DNA of 64,000 nt from Nocardia pseudobrasiliensis NBRC 108224 (GCF_001613105.1 NZ_BDBS01000052.1:1-64000), one strand, 5' to 3'; counted from the stretch's first letter, positions 25,930 to 36,402 are shown. The notes: generated by a model not told the origin, from the sequence alone. Made by a program: numbers and translations.

Positions 25930-27759
25930 TCAGCGATTGGCCAGCCCCAGGCTGGTCAGCACGCCCTGCAGGGCGATACGCATATCCGGCTCCTCGATCC
26001 GCATCAGAACCGTGTCGTCGACCTGGGTCAGATCCAGCGAATCGTCGTTGGCCAGGCGGAATTCGCGCTCCTCCTCGGCCGCCTCGATCACATTGCGGAT
26101 GAAGCGACCGTTACCGGCCAGATCCACGCCGCGCCGCGGCGCGCCGCTCTGATCCGTGCTCTCCATGGCGTAGAGCCGCGTGCACGCCTCGACCAGCGTG
26201 TGCTGCGCGTCCTCGGACAGCGTGGAGTCGCGGGCCGTGGCGATGACCTGGCCGATCTGGCCGAGCTCGTCGGGAGTGTAGGACGGGAACTGCAGCCGCT
26301 TGGCGAAGCGCGAGGCCAGACCGTCGTTGGCGGCCAGCAGTCGATCGATTTCGCCGTCGTATCCGGCGATGATCACCACCAGGCGATCTCGGTCGTTCTC
26401 CATGCGGGCCAGCAGCGTATCGACGGCCTCGCGGCCGAACGCGTCGCCGCCGGACAGGCCGGTCTGGATCAGCGTGTAGGCCTCGTCGATGAACAGCACG
26501 CCGTCGATGGCGCTGTCGATCAGCTTGTCGGTCTTGATGGCCGTGCTGCCGAGATGTTCGCCGACCAGATCCATGCGCTTGGCCTCGACGACCTTGTCGG
26601 TCTTGAGCAGGCCGACGCCGCAGTAGATCTTGGCCACGACGCGGGCGATGGTCGTCTTACCGGTTCCGGGCGGGCCGGTGAAGGCCAGATGCTGGCCGCG
26701 CGGCGCGCTGGACAGGCCCTTCTCGGCACGGATCTTGGCCAGCATCGCCGTCGACTGCAGCTTGGCGACCTGGGTTTTCACCGATGCGAGGCCGATCTGA
26801 CGGTCGAGTTCGGCACGGGCGTCGTCGAGAATTTTCTTCGCGCGATCCTGGGTTTCGGCCTGCTGCTTCTCTTCGAGCGAGGGCGCGGAGGCGGGATCCC
26901 AGCGATCGGTGCGGGCCTCGATCACCTCCTTGGAGGTGATCGTGAGCCGGTAGGTGCGGTCGCGCATGGCCTCGGTGTTGGCGGTGAAATCCGGCGCCTG
27001 CGAGTAGACCTTCTCGAACAGTCCCTGCGCCTCGTCCTCGGCGCCCGTCTCGCGCAGGCACAGGCCGCGGCAGAACATGGCGGTCGTGCGCGCGGCCGGG
27101 ATCGGACCCTGCTCGGCCAGCTCCATCCGGCGGATCGCCTCACCGAACAGGCCCAGCTGCGCACACGCGGAACCGACCATGACGTGCGCCCCGGCGGCCA
27201 TGTACGGGTCGTCCCACTCGGCCGAACCTGCCAGCACGGCCATCACATCCGGCCAGCGCTGGGTGTTGTAGTGCAGCACGCCCCGGATATAGGACGCGAT
27301 GCGCATATCGGCGACCGAATCGGCACCGCTCCCGGCGCGGCGGTGATATTCGGCCAGCTCGTCGAGGACCCGGACGGCCTCGTCGTACTCCTTGTCGGCG
27401 ATCAGCTGCGCGGCCTGGGCCACCCAGATCTCCGAGTAGTTGGCCAGCGGATAGTCGATGTAGAGCCCGGTCATGAAGCGCCCGGCCAGCTCGCGCGGGC
27501 GCAGCCCGAGGCGGCGCTGCTCGCGGTACAGCGACGAGCCGCTGGTCTTGTAGAGGTTGAACAGCACCTCACGGGTGATCTCGCCCGCCGCCGCCCGGCC
27601 CAGCCAGGCGTCGCACATCGTCGGGTCCCATTCGGTGGCCCGCTGGAACGCCAGCTTGGCGTAGTCGAGATCGCGCGCGGACTCCTGCCCATCGATGGTC
27701 AGACCCAGCGAGAGGACTCCGGCGTCGAAGGCGCGCTGTGCTTGGCGGTTGCCGGTCAT
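25930..27759 (-). CDS. eccA: AAA+ ATPase EccA
   Basis: 609 aa. An N-terminal TPR-like helical domain (about 1-285), a linker, then a CbxX/CfqX-type AAA domain: Walker A GPPGTGKTT (362-370) and Walker B LFIDEA (422-427). This is the normal EccA length and layout. EccA is the cytosolic ATPase thought to release EspG from its PE/PPE-type clients, which agrees with two espG genes in this locus. It diverges from eccD. Confidence 0.95.
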   Translation of the reverse strand: MTGNRQAQRAFDAGVLSLGLTIDGQESARDLDYAKLAFQRATEWDPTMCDAWLGRAAAGEITREVLFNLYKTSGSSLYREQRRLGLRPRELAGRFMTGLYIDYPLANYSEIWVAQAAQLIADKEYDEAVRVLDELAEYHRRAGSGADSVADMRIASYIRGVLHYNTQRWPDVMAVLAGSAEWDDPYMAAGAHVMVGSACAQLGLFGEAIRRMELAEQGPIPAARTTAMFCRGLCLRETGAEDEAQGLFEKVYSQAPDFTANTEAMRDRTYRLTITSKEVIEARTDRWDPASAPSLEEKQQAETQDRAKKILDDARAELDRQIGLASVKTQVAKLQSTAMLAKIRAEKGLSSAPRGQHLAFTGPPGTGKTTIARVVAKIYCGVGLLKTDKVVEAKRMDLVGEHLGSTAIKTDKLIDSAIDGVLFIDEAYTLIQTGLSGGDAFGREAVDTLLARMENDRDRLVVIIAGYDGEIDRLLAANDGLASRFAKRLQFPSYTPDELGQIGQVIATARDSTLSEDAQHTLVEACTRLYAMESTDQSGAPRRGVDLAGNGRFIRNVIEAAEEEREFRLANDDSLDLTQVDDTVLMRIEEPDMRIALQGVLTSLGLANR

Positions 27760-27848
27760 TGCTGTCGATCCCCGAATTTTTCTGTTGTCAGAGCGATTTC
27801 ATACATCTGCCGACCAGCCTACCGATAGCGCAGGTCCGGGCTGTCCGA

Positions 27849-27854
27849 TACAGT
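27849..27854 (+). promoter_or_regulatory. Candidate -10 element for eccD-mycP-eccC
   Basis: TACAGT about 82 bp before the eccD start, in the eccA/eccD divergent gap. No good -35 was seen. Weak evidence, based on sequence similarity to TANNNT. Confidence 0.3.
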
Positions 27855-27935
27855 AGTTTTCGCGGCCGGAGGGTGGCAATGTGAGATCATCTACGGTGTG
27901 AAAGTGGTTCTGCCGGTAGGGGAGTTGTCGAGAAT

Positions 27936-29411
27936 TTGACCACGCCAGCCATCGGCGGTCGTGCCGCCGTCGAGCCAGAATTATGTCGAGTTTCGGTCAT
28001 CGGCGGGAATACCCAGCTCGATGTCGGTTTGCCGACGTCGGTGCCGATTGCGTCATTCATCGGTGAACTGGTCGCGCTCATCGAATCGCGCAATCCCGAT
28101 CCGGCCGAGGCCGAGGAGGATTCCGCGACGCTGGAGACCGGGCACTGGACACTGGCCCGACTCGGCCGCGAGCCGATTCCGCCGCATCGCACACTGACCG
28201 AGGCCGAGGTATACGACGGCGAGTTGCTGGTGTTGCGCTCGGTGTCCGCCAAGGAAGCGCCCGCGCTGTTCGACGACGTCATCGATGCGGTCTCGCGGCT
28301 GACCTCCGATTCGTTCCGCGGCTGGTCGCCCAAGGCGGCGCGCTGGACCGGTCTGGTCGCGGCCGTGGCCTCGGCGCTGCTGGCCGTGCTGTTGCTGGCG
28401 GCGAGCCGCGCGCACGGACAGGAATTGATTCCGGCCTTCCTGGCCGCGGGGACGGGAATCGGCGCGATGGTCGCGGCCGCGATCGCCGCCCGCAGATACC
28501 TCGACGCGCTGTCGGCCACCTGGCTCGCGCTGGCCGCGCTGATTCTGCTGTTCACTGGGGCCGCGATGTTCGCGCCCGGACCGCTGGGCAGTCCCCATCT
28601 GCTGCTGGGCTTTTCGGTGCTGCTCGTCGCGGCGGCCATCGGTTACCGCGCGACCGGCGTGGGCGCGACGCTGTTCTCCTTGGCGATCACCGGTTCGATC
28701 TTCGGCGCGATCGCCGCGGCCGTGCGGATGCTCTGGGAGCCGGCGCTGCCGCGGGTCGCCGCCGGTTTGCTGGTCGGCGCGTTGATCTTGATCTCCTCGG
28801 TACCGCGACTGGCCGCGATGCTGGCCCGGCTGCCCGTGCCGCCGGTGCCCACCGCGGGCGCCGCGATCGATCCGGCCGATCACGAACCGCGCCCGACCAT
28901 CGAGGGCATCGGCGCGATCGGCGCCACGGCCCTGCCGTCGGCGATCGGCCTGGGCCGTCGCGCCGAGGCCGCCAATCGCTATCAGTCCGGCATCCTCGCG
29001 GGCGCGACCATCGCGGCCGTCGTGGGTGCGCTGGGCGCGGCCGATCCGCTGGATTCGGCTCGCTGGCAAGGCATTGCGCTGGCCGTGGTCACCGCGATCA
29101 TTCTGGCGCTGCGCGGCCGGTCCTATGCCGACCTCACCCAAGCGGGCACGCTGATCGGCGCGGGTGCGGTCACCATCGGGGGTCTGCTGACCGGACTCGG
29201 GATCGGCGATTCGCGCTATCTGGTGCCCGCCGCGGGCTTCCTGCTGATCTTCGCCGCGGCCGTGGTGTTCTTCGGGGTCGTCGGACCGCATATCGAGATC
29301 ACGCCCGTGCAGCGTCGCGCCGGGGAGCTGTTCGAATATCTGCTGATCATCCTGGTGATCCCGCTGGTGCTGTGGATCATGGGCGTGTACGCGATGGCCC
29401 GCAACATATGA
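27936..29411 (+). CDS. eccD: Type VII secretion channel protein EccD
   Basis: 491 aa. The likely start is TTG at 27936; no in-frame ATG/GTG lies upstream before a stop, and GGGGAG lies 11 nt before. N-terminal ubiquitin-like domain (about 1-105: RVSVIGGNTQLDVGLP, LVLRSVSAKEAP), then about eleven hydrophobic segments. EccD is the main multi-spanning subunit of the ESX membrane complex. The stop overlaps the mycP ATG. Confidence 0.93.
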   Translation: MTTPAIGGRAAVEPELCRVSVIGGNTQLDVGLPTSVPIASFIGELVALIESRNPDPAEAEEDSATLETGHWTLARLGREPIPPHRTLTEAEVYDGELLVLRSVSAKEAPALFDDVIDAVSRLTSDSFRGWSPKAARWTGLVAAVASALLAVLLLAASRAHGQELIPAFLAAGTGIGAMVAAAIAARRYLDALSATWLALAALILLFTGAAMFAPGPLGSPHLLLGFSVLLVAAAIGYRATGVGATLFSLAITGSIFGAIAAAVRMLWEPALPRVAAGLLVGALILISSVPRLAAMLARLPVPPVPTAGAAIDPADHEPRPTIEGIGAIGATALPSAIGLGRRAEAANRYQSGILAGATIAAVVGALGAADPLDSARWQGIALAVVTAIILALRGRSYADLTQAGTLIGAGAVTIGGLLTGLGIGDSRYLVPAAGFLLIFAAAVVFFGVVGPHIEITPVQRRAGELFEYLLIILVIPLVLWIMGVYAMARNI

Positions 29412-30811
29412 CCGTGCCGTGGCGCGGCTGGGGGAGGATCGCCTGTGCGGTAGCGATTCTCGGCTCGGCGACGCTCGGTTCGGCCCCGGCGGGAGCGGTC
29501 GCGCCGCCGGTGGTGGATCCCGGCGCGCTCGGTCCGGCGATCGGCCTGAGTCAGCATCCGGCGCCGCTGGAACCGACCGAACAGCGACTCATCTGCGCCG
29601 AGCCGACCTTGTCGGGCGGGCCGCCGCAGGAACCACCGATCGCGCAGCGGGTGCTGGATCTCCCGGCCGCCTGGCAGTTCAGTCGCGGTGCGGGACAGAA
29701 GGTCGCGGTCATCGATACCGGGGTCAACCGGCATCCGCGCCTGCCCGCGCTGCAATCGGGCGGTGACTACGTCTCCGATACCGACGGCACCGTGGACTGC
29801 GACGGGCACGGCACCATCGTCGCCGGAATCATCGCGGCTCGGCCGTCGCCCGAGGACGGATTCGTCGGCGTCGCGCCCGATGCCGAGGTGCTCGCCATCC
29901 GCCAGCTCAGCCTCGCCTATCAGCCGAAGAATCGCGGCGGCTCGGGCCAAACCCCCGGCGCCATCACCGATTCCGGCTACGGCAATGTGTTGACCCTGGC
30001 CGCGGCGGTGGTCCGGGCCGCCGATATGGGCGCCACGGTGATCAATATCTCGGAGGTCGCCTGCGCACCGGCCGGGGCCGATACCGCCGACGGGGCGCTG
30101 GGCGCGGCCGTGCAGTACGCCTACGAGCACAATGTGGTCGTGGTCGCCGCGGCGGGCAATCTGCAATCCGACGGACCCTGTAAACAGCAGAACGGATCGT
30201 CGGGATGGTCCGACGTGCAGACGATTCCGAGTCCGGCGTGGTTCGACAAATACGTGCTGACGGTCGCCTCGATCGATCCCGACGGCAATCCGTCCGAGCT
30301 CACGCTGCGCGGACCCTGGATCGGCGTGGCGGCCGTGGGACGGCAGATCACCTCGCTGGACTCCAAACCCGGCGGGGTCGGTCTGGTCAACGGCGTGCAG
30401 ACCAGCGACGGCATCCGCCCGATCGAGGGAACCAGTTTCGCCGCACCGTATGTGGCCGGACTCGCGGCGCTGGTGCGTTCGCGCTTCCCGGAACTGTCCG
30501 CGGGCCAGGTCATCGATCGCATCGAGCGCACCGCGCACGGTCCGGGCCGCGGTCGCGACGACGGCATCGGGCACGGCATGATCGATCCGCTGGCCGCGCT
30601 GACCGCGCAACTACCCGACAAACCCGTGAGCGCGGGCGCGGACGTCCCGCGGGCCATCGCCGCGCCGTATGTGCCGCCGCCGCCGGATCCGCGGCCGCGC
30701 CGCTACGCGGTGATCGGTTCGATCACCTGCCTGGCAGCGCTGGGAATCGGTCTGGCGGTGTCGATTCCGTATCGCCGCCGCCGCGACGACGAGCTCGACA
30801 ACGAGCTGTAG
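29408..30811 (+). CDS. mycP: Mycosin, membrane-anchored subtilisin-like protease MycP
   Basis: 467 aa from ATG at 29408, coupled to eccD by ATGA. Signal peptide (about 1-32, ending SAPAGAVA), then a subtilase domain with the full triad: D103 (VAVIDTGV), H134 (DCDGHGT), S343 (GTSFAAPY). A proline-rich stretch precedes a C-terminal membrane anchor (about 438-458) followed by Arg-rich residues. Mycosins stabilise the ESX complex and cleave some substrates outside the membrane. Confidence 0.95.
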   Translation: MTVPWRGWGRIACAVAILGSATLGSAPAGAVAPPVVDPGALGPAIGLSQHPAPLEPTEQRLICAEPTLSGGPPQEPPIAQRVLDLPAAWQFSRGAGQKVAVIDTGVNRHPRLPALQSGGDYVSDTDGTVDCDGHGTIVAGIIAARPSPEDGFVGVAPDAEVLAIRQLSLAYQPKNRGGSGQTPGAITDSGYGNVLTLAAAVVRAADMGATVINISEVACAPAGADTADGALGAAVQYAYEHNVVVVAAAGNLQSDGPCKQQNGSSGWSDVQTIPSPAWFDKYVLTVASIDPDGNPSELTLRGPWIGVAAVGRQITSLDSKPGGVGLVNGVQTSDGIRPIEGTSFAAPYVAGLAALVRSRFPELSAGQVIDRIERTAHGPGRGRDDGIGHGMIDPLAALTAQLPDKPVSAGADVPRAIAAPYVPPPPDPRPRRYAVIGSITCLAALGIGLAVSIPYRRRRDDELDNEL

Positions 30812-30821
30812 CTGAGGAGCC

Positions 30822-33800
30822 ATGGTTACCGAAGGTTATGTGCGCCGCCCCCGGATCGCCCCGCCCCGGGCGCCGGGCGGCGAGGTGACGCTGAGCCCGC
30901 CTCCGGAGATCACCCGGCCGCTGCCCGCGCCGCTGCTGGCCAAGATCATGCCGATCGTGATGGTCGTGGCCGTCGTCGGCATGCTCGCGATGTTCGTGAT
31001 GATGGGCCGCTCGCTGCTGGCCAATCCGTTCATGATGATGTTCCCGATGATGATGCTCATGTCGATGGTCGGCATGATGATGGGCTTCAATCGGGGCGGC
31101 GGGCCGAAGTCGGCCGGTGAACTCAACGAGGAACGCAAGGACTACTTCCGCTATCTGGACCAGGTGCGCCGCGATGTCCGCCGCACCGGGCAGAAGCAGC
31201 TCGAGGCGCTGAGCTGGAGTCACCCCGAACCCGCGGATCTGCAATCGGTCGTGGGCACCCGGCGGATGTGGGAGCGGCGGCCCAACGATCCGGATTTCGG
31301 TCACGTGCGCGTCGGCGTCGGCAGCCATCGCCTCGCCACCAAACTGGCCCGCCCGGAGACCGGTCCGCTCGAGGATCTGGAACCGGTCTCGACGGTGGCG
31401 CTGCGCCGCTTCGTGCGCACCCACTCGGTCGTGCACGGCCTGCCCACCGCGGTCTCGCTGCGCGCGTTCCCCGCGCTGAACATCGAGGGCTCGCCCGAGG
31501 ACGCCCGGATGCTGGTGCGGTCGATGCTCATGGCGTTCACCGCATTTCACGGACCCGACCACGTGGCCGTCGCGATCGTCTGCGCGAATCCGGACGGTCC
31601 GGCGTGGTCGTGGGCGAAATGGCTTCCGCACCTGCAGCATCCGACCATGCGCGACGGAATGGGTTCGGCGCGCATGATGTACGGATCGCTGGGCGAGCTG
31701 GAGACGGCGCTGCAGGCCGAGCTCATGGAACGCGGGCGCTTCATGCGCAATCCCCAACCCACCCAGGGCCGTACGCATCTGGTGGTCATCATCGACGACG
31801 GCTACGTCAACGGCACCGAGCGGCTGGTCAGCGAGTCGGGTCTGGATTCGGTGACCGTCCTGGACCTCACCGCGCCGGAGAACGGCCTGGCCGCCCGGCG
31901 CGGACTGCAGCTGGTGGTCAGCAACGGCGCGGTCAGCGCGCGCAGCGCCGCCGGAGTGGAACGCTTCGCGACCGCCGACGAGGTGAGCCTCGCCGAGGCC
32001 GAGACCTTCGCCCGCGCCCTGGCCCGCTACCGGATCGCCACGGCCGCGCAGATCGTGAGCCTCGGCGACGAGACCCGCACCGATCCGGGTCTGATGGCGC
32101 TGTTGAAGATTCCCGACGCCGCCCAGATCGATCCCGCGAAGGTGTGGCGGCCGCGCACCGCGCGCGAGCGGTTGCGGGTGCCGATCGGCGTGACGCCCGA
32201 CGGCACCCCAGTGGAACTGGATATCAAGGAGTCCGCCGAATACGGTATGGGCCCGCACGGATTGTGTATCGGCGCAACGGGTTCGGGTAAATCGGAATTC
32301 CTGCGCACGCTGGTGCTGTCGATGGTGGCCACGCACTCGCCGGATTCGCTGAACCTGGTGCTGGTCGACTTCAAGGGTGGCGCGACCTTCCTCGGTCTGG
32401 ATCCACTGCCCCACGTCGCGGCGGTCATCACCAACCTGGAAGCCGAACTGTCCATGGTCGACCGTATGCGCGATGCCCTGGCCGGTGAGATGAACCGCCG
32501 CCAGGAGCTGCTGCGCTCGGCGGGCAACTTCGCCAATGTGACCGACTACGAGAAGGCCCGCGCCGCGGGCGCGCCGCTGGATCCGCTGCCCGCGCTGTTC
32601 GTCGTCGTCGACGAGTTCTCCGAACTGCTTTCGCAGAAGCCGGATTTCGCGGATCTGTTCGTGATGATCGGCCGCCTGGGTCGGTCGCTGCATGTGCATC
32701 TGCTGCTGGCCTCGCAGCGCCTCGAGGAGAACAAGCTGCGCGGGCTGGACTCGCATCTGTCCTATCGGATCGGCCTGCGCACCTTCTCGGCCAACGAATC
32801 CCGCGCGGTGCTCGGCATCACCGACGCCTACCATCTGCCCAGCATTCCGGGTTCGGGCTATCTGAAGACCGATGCCGCGGATCCGTTGCGCTTCAACGCG
32901 ACCTACGTCTCCGGACCCTACGAGGCCCCGCGCGGCACCGGCCCGGTCACGGTGGACGGCAAGGTGATCGGCGGCAGCCCGACCATCTTCACCGGCGCGC
33001 CGGTCGAAATGCCCGAGCTGCCAGAGGAACCGGCCTTCGATCCACTGGCGCTGCCCGAGCCGCCGCCGAAGAACGTTGCGGAGGAAGGCGTTCCGAAGTC
33101 GCTGCTCGAGGTCGTGGTGGGTCGGTTGACCGGACACGGTCGCCCGGCGCACGAGGTGTGGTTGCCGCCGCTGGAGGAATCGCCCTCGGTGGATATGCTG
33201 CTGCCTGATCCGGACTGGCGCTCGCCGGTCAATCGGCATGGACAGCTGTGGATGCCGATCGGCATCATCGACAAACCCTACGAGCAGCGCCGCGATGTGC
33301 TGACCATCCAATTGTCCGGCGCGCAGGGACATGTCGCGGTGGTCGGCGGTCCGCAGTCGGGTAAGTCGACCGCGCTGCGCACGATCATCATGGCGGCCGC
33401 GGCCACCCACACCCCCGAACAGGTCCAGTTCTACTGTCTGGACTTCGGTGGCGGTTCGATGACGGGTCTGTCCGGTCTGCCGCACGTCGGTTCGGTGGCG
33501 GGTCGACTCGACGTCGATCGGGTGCGCCGGACCATCGCCGAGCTCACCAGCCTGATGCGTCGGCGCGAGGAACGGTTCAGCGAACTGGGTATCGAGTCGA
33601 TGGCCGAGTTCCGCCGCCGCAAGTTCGCGAAGATTCGGGCCGACGGCACGATGCCCCCGGACGATCCGCTGTCGGAGGACCGGTTCGGCGATGTATTCCT
33701 GGTGATCGACGGCTGGGCGACCATCCGCGAGGAGATGGACACCCTCGAGCCGCAGATCAACGCGTTCGCCTCCCAGGGTCTGTCCTACGGCATCCACCTG

Positions 33801-34859
33801 GTGATCGGTGCTTCCCGCTGGGCGGAGATCCGGCCGGTGGTCAAGGATCAGGTCGGCACCCGGCTCGAGCTGCGCCTGGGTGATCCGTCCGATTCCGAGA
33901 TGAACCGCCGCACAGCGGCTCTGGTGCCGGTCGGACGGCCCGGCCGCGGTCTCACGCCCGATCAGCTGCACCTGCTGATGGCGCTGCCGCGACTGGATTC
34001 GAGTACCGATCCGCAGAGTCTGTCCGAGGGTGTGGCCCTGTCCAAGCAGGCGCTGGAACAGATGTGGGGCGCGCGCCGCGCGCCCGAGGTGCGCATGCTG
34101 CCCGGCCAGTTCCCGCGCGAGACGCTGCTGGAGATGGCCGCCGAGCGCGGTATCACGCAGAGCAAGACCAAGGTCGTCGTCGGTCTGGGCGAAAGCGAAT
34201 TGGAGCCGCTGGTCCTGGATTTCGGCGCCGATCCGCATCTGATGGCCTTCGCCGATGTCGAATGCGGTAAGACCACGCTGCTGCGCAATATCGCCATGGG
34301 TCTGGTGGAGAGTTCCACACCCGACGAGGCGCGCATCATCATGATCGACTACCGGCGCACCATGCTCGGCGTCGTCGAGGGCGAGCAGCTGGCCGGATAC
34401 TCCACCTCCTCGCAGACCTGCGGGCCGATGATCGCCGAGGTCGCGGCGTATCTGGCCAAGCGGATCCCCGGTTCCGACATCACCCCGCAGCAGTTGCGCG
34501 AGCGCAGCTGGTGGAGCGGTCCGGAGATCTACATCCTGGTCGACGACTACGACATGGTGGCGACCGGCGGCATCAATCCCTTCGCGGTGCTGCTGGAATA
34601 TCTGCCGCAGGCGCGTGATATCGGTCTGCACCTGATCGTGACCCGGCGTACCGGCGGCGTCTCGCGGGCGCTGTACGACCCGATTCTGGGCGGCATGAAG
34701 AATATGTCGGTGGACGCGCTGATCATGAGTGGCCCCCGCGACGAGGGCAAACTCATCGGCGACGTCCGGCCCACCAAACTTCCGCCCGGCCGCGGCATCC
34801 TGGTGTCGCGCACCCGCGGACAGGAAATGGTCCAGATCGCCTACCTGCCACCGCTGTAG
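30822..34859 (+). CDS. eccC: FtsK/SpoIIIE-type ESX ATPase EccC (full length)
   Basis: 1345 aa, ATG with GAGGAG upstream. Two membrane segments near residues 40-90, then three ATPase domains. P-loops: GATGSGKS with K490, GGPQSGKS with K848, and a shortened ADVECGKTT with K1150 in domain 3. Walker B of domain 1 is LVLVDFKGG. The single-chain form, rather than a split Ca/Cb, is as in ESX-3/4/5. EccC powers secretion and binds Esx C-termini at domain 3. Confidence 0.96.
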   Translation: MVTEGYVRRPRIAPPRAPGGEVTLSPPPEITRPLPAPLLAKIMPIVMVVAVVGMLAMFVMMGRSLLANPFMMMFPMMMLMSMVGMMMGFNRGGGPKSAGELNEERKDYFRYLDQVRRDVRRTGQKQLEALSWSHPEPADLQSVVGTRRMWERRPNDPDFGHVRVGVGSHRLATKLARPETGPLEDLEPVSTVALRRFVRTHSVVHGLPTAVSLRAFPALNIEGSPEDARMLVRSMLMAFTAFHGPDHVAVAIVCANPDGPAWSWAKWLPHLQHPTMRDGMGSARMMYGSLGELETALQAELMERGRFMRNPQPTQGRTHLVVIIDDGYVNGTERLVSESGLDSVTVLDLTAPENGLAARRGLQLVVSNGAVSARSAAGVERFATADEVSLAEAETFARALARYRIATAAQIVSLGDETRTDPGLMALLKIPDAAQIDPAKVWRPRTARERLRVPIGVTPDGTPVELDIKESAEYGMGPHGLCIGATGSGKSEFLRTLVLSMVATHSPDSLNLVLVDFKGGATFLGLDPLPHVAAVITNLEAELSMVDRMRDALAGEMNRRQELLRSAGNFANVTDYEKARAAGAPLDPLPALFVVVDEFSELLSQKPDFADLFVMIGRLGRSLHVHLLLASQRLEENKLRGLDSHLSYRIGLRTFSANESRAVLGITDAYHLPSIPGSGYLKTDAADPLRFNATYVSGPYEAPRGTGPVTVDGKVIGGSPTIFTGAPVEMPELPEEPAFDPLALPEPPPKNVAEEGVPKSLLEVVVGRLTGHGRPAHEVWLPPLEESPSVDMLLPDPDWRSPVNRHGQLWMPIGIIDKPYEQRRDVLTIQLSGAQGHVAVVGGPQSGKSTALRTIIMAAAATHTPEQVQFYCLDFGGGSMTGLSGLPHVGSVAGRLDVDRVRRTIAELTSLMRRREERFSELGIESMAEFRRRKFAKIRADGTMPPDDPLSEDRFGDVFLVIDGWATIREEMDTLEPQINAFASQGLSYGIHLVIGASRWAEIRPVVKDQVGTRLELRLGDPSDSEMNRRTAALVPVGRPGRGLTPDQLHLLMALPRLDSSTDPQSLSEGVALSKQALEQMWGARRAPEVRMLPGQFPRETLLEMAAERGITQSKTKVVVGLGESELEPLVLDFGADPHLMAFADVECGKTTLLRNIAMGLVESSTPDEARIIMIDYRRTMLGVVEGEQLAGYSTSSQTCGPMIAEVAAYLAKRIPGSDITPQQLRERSWWSGPEIYILVDDYDMVATGGINPFAVLLEYLPQARDIGLHLIVTRRTGGVSRALYDPILGGMKNMSVDALIMSGPRDEGKLIGDVRPTKLPPGRGILVSRTRGQEMVQIAYLPPL

Positions 34860-34966
34860 GGCTGCGGTCCCGCCTCTCCGTGTTTCCGGCCGTACCAGCC
34901 GGAGCCGCGTGGGTTGGTCACAGGTCCTGCGTCGGGCGCGCTCGAGTTCTGGGCGGGCCCGACGAG

Positions 34967-35563
34967 TTACCCATGTGCTCGCGAGATCAGTTGTTGCGTC
35001 GCGTTTCTCGAATGTGCGCCGCTCAGGGCCGGAGGCTGGAACCAGGCGTCGGCGCGGCGCTCGAACAGTGCGCCGGAGGGGCCCGGGGCCTCGGGTCCGG
35101 CCATGCGGGCCAGGCGGAATCCGGCGCGCAGATAGTAGGCGTGCAGGCCGGTGTTGGTGGTCCACGCGTCGAGGCGGACCCAGGTGCGGTGCTTGGCGCG
35201 GGCCACGGCCGCGGCGTGGGCGAGCAGCGCCGAACCGAGGCCGTGGCCGGAGAAGCGCACATCCGCGATCATGTAGTGCACGATGACCGCGTCGGCGATC
35301 TCACCCGGCGACCACAGTCCCGGATCGGCGCGGTCGTTGACGGTGATGGTGCCTGCCGGTTCGCCATCGATCTCCGCGATCCAGGTCTCCTCGGCCCGCA
35401 CCGCGCGACCGACCGCGCGGGCAAACCGCTCGATCGGCAGACCTCGACCCTGCCTTGTCCATTGATCCCAGCCTCGTTCCGCAAGCCAGGCCGTCCGTTC
35501 GAGCCGTAGTCGGCAGATGGTGCCGAGATCAGCCATTCCGGCCTGGCGTACGCGGAGGGTCAT
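34967..35563 (-). CDS. GNAT-family N-acetyltransferase
   Basis: 198 aa. A GNAT fold: an N-terminal RVRQAGMADLGTICRL start, the acetyl-CoA binding motif RFSGHGLGSALL (R/QxxGxG type), and the closing YYLRAGFRLA strand typical of the family. The substrate cannot be read from sequence. Its ATG overlaps the stop of the GntR gene by ATGA, so the regulator is probably its co-transcribed controller. Confidence 0.85.
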   Translation of the reverse strand: MTLRVRQAGMADLGTICRLRLERTAWLAERGWDQWTRQGRGLPIERFARAVGRAVRAEETWIAEIDGEPAGTITVNDRADPGLWSPGEIADAVIVHYMIADVRFSGHGLGSALLAHAAAVARAKHRTWVRLDAWTTNTGLHAYYLRAGFRLARMAGPEAPGPSGALFERRADAWFQPPALSGAHSRNATQQLISRAHG

Positions 35564-36402
35564 GGCGGCCCCGGCACCAACGAGTTACCGAAGTAATGCG
35601 AATTGCCCGGGGGCTGCGGCGTTCCCAGCACCCTGCGGATCATCTCGGTGCCGTCGTCGTCGCCCAGTTCGTAGGCGAGCCGATTGCGCGCGGCGATCGA
35701 GCGGTGCCGGGTGACGCGGGTGATGCGGTCGGCGCTCGCGCCGATGCGCAGATGATCCAGCAGCATGGTGCCCGTGCCGACGCCCAGGACCGCCGCCTCT
35801 TCGGCGGTCGCGGGGCGGGCGGCGACGGTATCGCGATGGGCGGTCTCGACGAAGCCCCGCTCGGCCAGGCGGCGGGTGGTGCCCTCGGGGATGTCGTGCG
35901 GCGAGTCGATTCCGGTGGCCTCTGCCAAGTCCCGTGGATAGAAACTTACTTCCCAGGACCAGGGCTCATTGTCCAGATACTGGACGACCGTCCGCGACAT
36001 CACCCAGGAATCCTTGGCGATGCCCAGCCACATGGCGACCTCCGCGCCCGCGGGTTCCATGCGCGCGGTGAACTGTTTGGACGGCTCGCGACCGGCGGCA
36101 CGGCCGATCTCGGAGAAGATGTCGTGCGAGGATTTCGGCCGGTCCGGCCGGATGTGGTTGGTGACAACCGATTCCAGGACCTCCTGGCTGCGGACGATCG
36201 TGCCTCGGGAAGTCGCTGTATAGAGGAGGTTTTCGGCTACGAGTACCTGAATCGCGTTGCGCGCGGTGGTGATCGAGACCTGCATCTGGTCGGCCAGCTC
36301 CGAATGGCTGGGTAATCGATCGCCCGGCTTCCAGGTGCCGCTGCGGATCTCCTCGCGGAGGAGATCGGCGATGCGCTGGTACCGGGGACCCTCCGCCGCC
36401 AT
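35560..36402 (-). CDS. GntR-family regulator with UTRA ligand domain (HutC type)
   Basis: 280 aa, ATG. N-terminal winged helix-turn-helix (about 5-72: YQRIADLLREEIRSG, LPSHSELADQ, TTARNAIQVLVAENLL) and a C-terminal UTRA-like effector domain (about 90-255). It starts 139 bp from a divergent gene at 36542. The effector is unknown. It probably represses its own GNAT operon and perhaps the divergent gene. Confidence 0.9.
   Translation of the reverse strand: MAAEGPRYQRIADLLREEIRSGTWKPGDRLPSHSELADQMQVSITTARNAIQVLVAENLLYTATSRGTIVRSQEVLESVVTNHIRPDRPKSSHDIFSEIGRAAGREPSKQFTARMEPAGAEVAMWLGIAKDSWVMSRTVVQYLDNEPWSWEVSFYPRDLAEATGIDSPHDIPEGTTRRLAERGFVETAHRDTVAARPATAEEAAVLGVGTGTMLLDHLRIGASADRITRVTRHRSIAARNRLAYELGDDDGTEMIRRVLGTPQPPGNSHYFGNSLVPGPP

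Noticed and set aside
30723..35165. Minus-strand open frame of 1480 codons across eccC.
   Set aside because: Antisense to an unmistakable EccC with three P-loops; the composition is typical of a shadow frame.
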